From Candidatus Hodarchaeota archaeon (GTDB taxonomy: Archaea > Asgardarchaeota > Heimdallarchaeia > Hodarchaeales > YT1-039), in assembly GCA_016840025.1 (NCBI GenBank), contig JAEOTF010000493.1:1-6484 (forward strand): a stretch of DNA of 6,484 nucleotides, written 5' to 3'. The position numbers and the translations under genes are program-made. This document shows positions 5,571-6,484 of the stretch, piece after piece (positions within the stretch are counted from its first letter, which is position 1; every line of letters starts with the position of its first letter). The notes under the pieces are model-generated. The model searched no databases. It was not told where the DNA came from and saw nothing but the letters and a program-made list of their open reading frames with translations.

Positions 5571-6484
5571 GTGTCAAACGTGGAAAAAAAAAGGATTCCT
5601 CGTAGAGTTTCAACAGCAATTTTAAATTCATTAGGAGCAGGAGTTGTTCCGAGAATTGGTTTAGAACATATTGCTGTAGGTAGAAAAGAAGAAATAGCAT
5701 CAATTTTAGAAGATTTAGAAAATATTGCAGAAGGGGGAGCAACAAATCGATTCTTTATCGGCCGTTACGGATCTGGTAAGAGTTTTTTAATTCAGTTGGT
5801 CCGTAACTATGCAATGGAAAAAGATTATGTTGTAGCTGACGTAGATTTATCTCCTGAAAGAAGATTTTTTGGTGGGAACAAGGGAGTAGCTACATATCGT
5901 GAGCTCATGAAAAATTTGTCGACAAAAACACGCTCTGATGGAGGCGCGTTACCCGCAATTCTCGAACGCTGGATTTCTAAGCTTCAAACCGCTGTTATAA
6001 CCACACAGGGAATAAAAAGTAATGATCCACAATTCATCGAGATTGTTGAACAGGAAATAATGAAGACTGTCAACAATATGAAAGACTTGGTTCATGGATT
6101 TGATTTTGCGACCGTTATTTCCAGTTATTGGCGATCTCATAAAGAGGCCAATGACGAAGGTAAAGAAGCTGCATTGCGGTGGTTGCGGGGAGAATATCCC
6201 AATAAGACTGAAGCAAGAAAAGCTTTAGGTAATGTTAGTGTGATAATTACTGATCAAAATTGGTACGATTATCTCAAGTTGTTGTCCAAATTTGTCACTG
6301 AAATCGGCTATAATGGGTTATTGATCTTCTTTGATGAAGCTGTCAACCTCTATAAGATTACGCATAGTATATCAAGAACGAATAATTATGAAAAGATACT
6401 TACCATGTTTAATGACACAATGCAGGGAAAGGCAGACCATTTAGGCATCTTTATTGGCGGAACACCTCAATTTTTGGAAGATAA
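5571..6484 (+). CDS. BrxC/BrxD-family (DUF2791) P-loop ATPase of a phage-defence system, 3' end missing
   Basis: Reading from GTG 5571, 304 residues are open to the window edge. The protein starts MSNVEKKRIPRRVSTAIL and continues GAGVVPRIGLEHIAVGR, the N-terminal signature I associate with DUF2791 ATP-binding proteins. Walker A is GRYGSGKS (64-71, K70), LSPERR follows (93-98), Walker B is LLIFFDEAVNLYK (250-262, D255/E256), and FIGGTP (294-299) fits a sensor strand. The last codons, FLED and a partial codon, sit at the usual place before the C-terminal third, as members have about 430-450 residues. Family members are defence ATPases: BrxD and the larger BrxC in BREX and, from memory, SngB in Shango beside TerB-like and helicase genes. 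The length fits BrxD or SngB, not the roughly 1200-residue BrxC. GTG 5580 is an alternative start (AGTGAT nine bases upstream). A TAG at 5559-5561 blocks longer forms. ATG 5569 is out of frame. No Shine-Dalgarno of good spacing precedes GTG 5571. Confidence 0.88.
   Translation, partial: MSNVEKKRIPRRVSTAILNSLGAGVVPRIGLEHIAVGRKEEIASILEDLENIAEGGATNRFFIGRYGSGKSFLIQLVRNYAMEKDYVVADVDLSPERRFFGGNKGVATYRELMKNLSTKTRSDGGALPAILERWISKLQTAVITTQGIKSNDPQFIEIVEQEIMKTVNNMKDLVHGFDFATVISSYWRSHKEANDEGKEAALRWLRGEYPNKTEARKALGNVSVIITDQNWYDYLKLLSKFVTEIGYNGLLIFFDEAVNLYKITHSISRTNNYEKILTMFNDTMQGKADHLGIFIGGTPQFLED

Noticed and set aside
5545..5745. A 66-codon minus-strand open frame rich in Leu
   Set aside because: It is the antisense of the ATPase N-terminus, whose plus-strand translation carries clear family motifs.
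5949..6140. A 63-codon minus-strand open frame
   Set aside because: It is antisense to the ATPase coding region, with no motif or start context.

Overview
The window looks archaeal, most likely from an Asgard-type (Promethearchaeota) or similar uncultivated lineage. The evidence is indirect. Ribosome-binding sites are of the GAGGTG/GGTGAT type that pairs with an archaeal 16S 3' end. One good TATA box sits where it would give a nearly leaderless mRNA. Two genes encode surface proteins with an N-terminal signal, many N-glycosylation sequons, and a C-terminal membrane anchor followed by a short Lys/Arg tail. There is also a large TPR-only protein. No ribosomal or signature gene is present, so the taxonomic call is an inference.

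Layout. Positions 1-213 hold no gene I can support. From 4163 down to 214 on the minus strand lie three genes in a row. The first is a secreted, membrane-anchored FG-GAP/VCBS-like beta-propeller with a fibronectin type III domain (2463-4163). The second is a small membrane-anchored jelly-roll protein resembling carbohydrate-binding modules (1740-2396). The third is a cytoplasmic TPR protein (214-1719). The first two look like cell-surface recognition or adhesion proteins. Whether the TPR gene belongs with them functionally is unknown, but it starts only 20 bases after its upstream neighbour.

Further right, still on the minus strand, are two genes that overlap by 14 bases: an 88-codon basic helical protein (4887-5153) and a small AbiEii/MNT-like nucleotidyltransferase (4292-4900). 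Together they have the layout of a toxin-antitoxin or abortive-infection module. A 417-base divergent intergenic region follows (5154-5570), with a promoter for the pair, a perfect 16-bp palindrome and a hairpin. Then, on the plus strand and cut by the window edge, comes a P-loop ATPase of the BrxC/BrxD (DUF2791) family. This family is known from BREX phage defence, and a DUF2791-type ATPase is, as I recall, also a component of the Shango defence system.

The right third of the window therefore reads as the edge of a defence island: an NTase module divergent from the first visible gene of a multi-gene anti-phage system whose remaining genes should lie beyond 6484. The most promising undescribed element is the 88-aa/NTase pair, because the 88-aa partner does not look like the usual partners of this NTase family.
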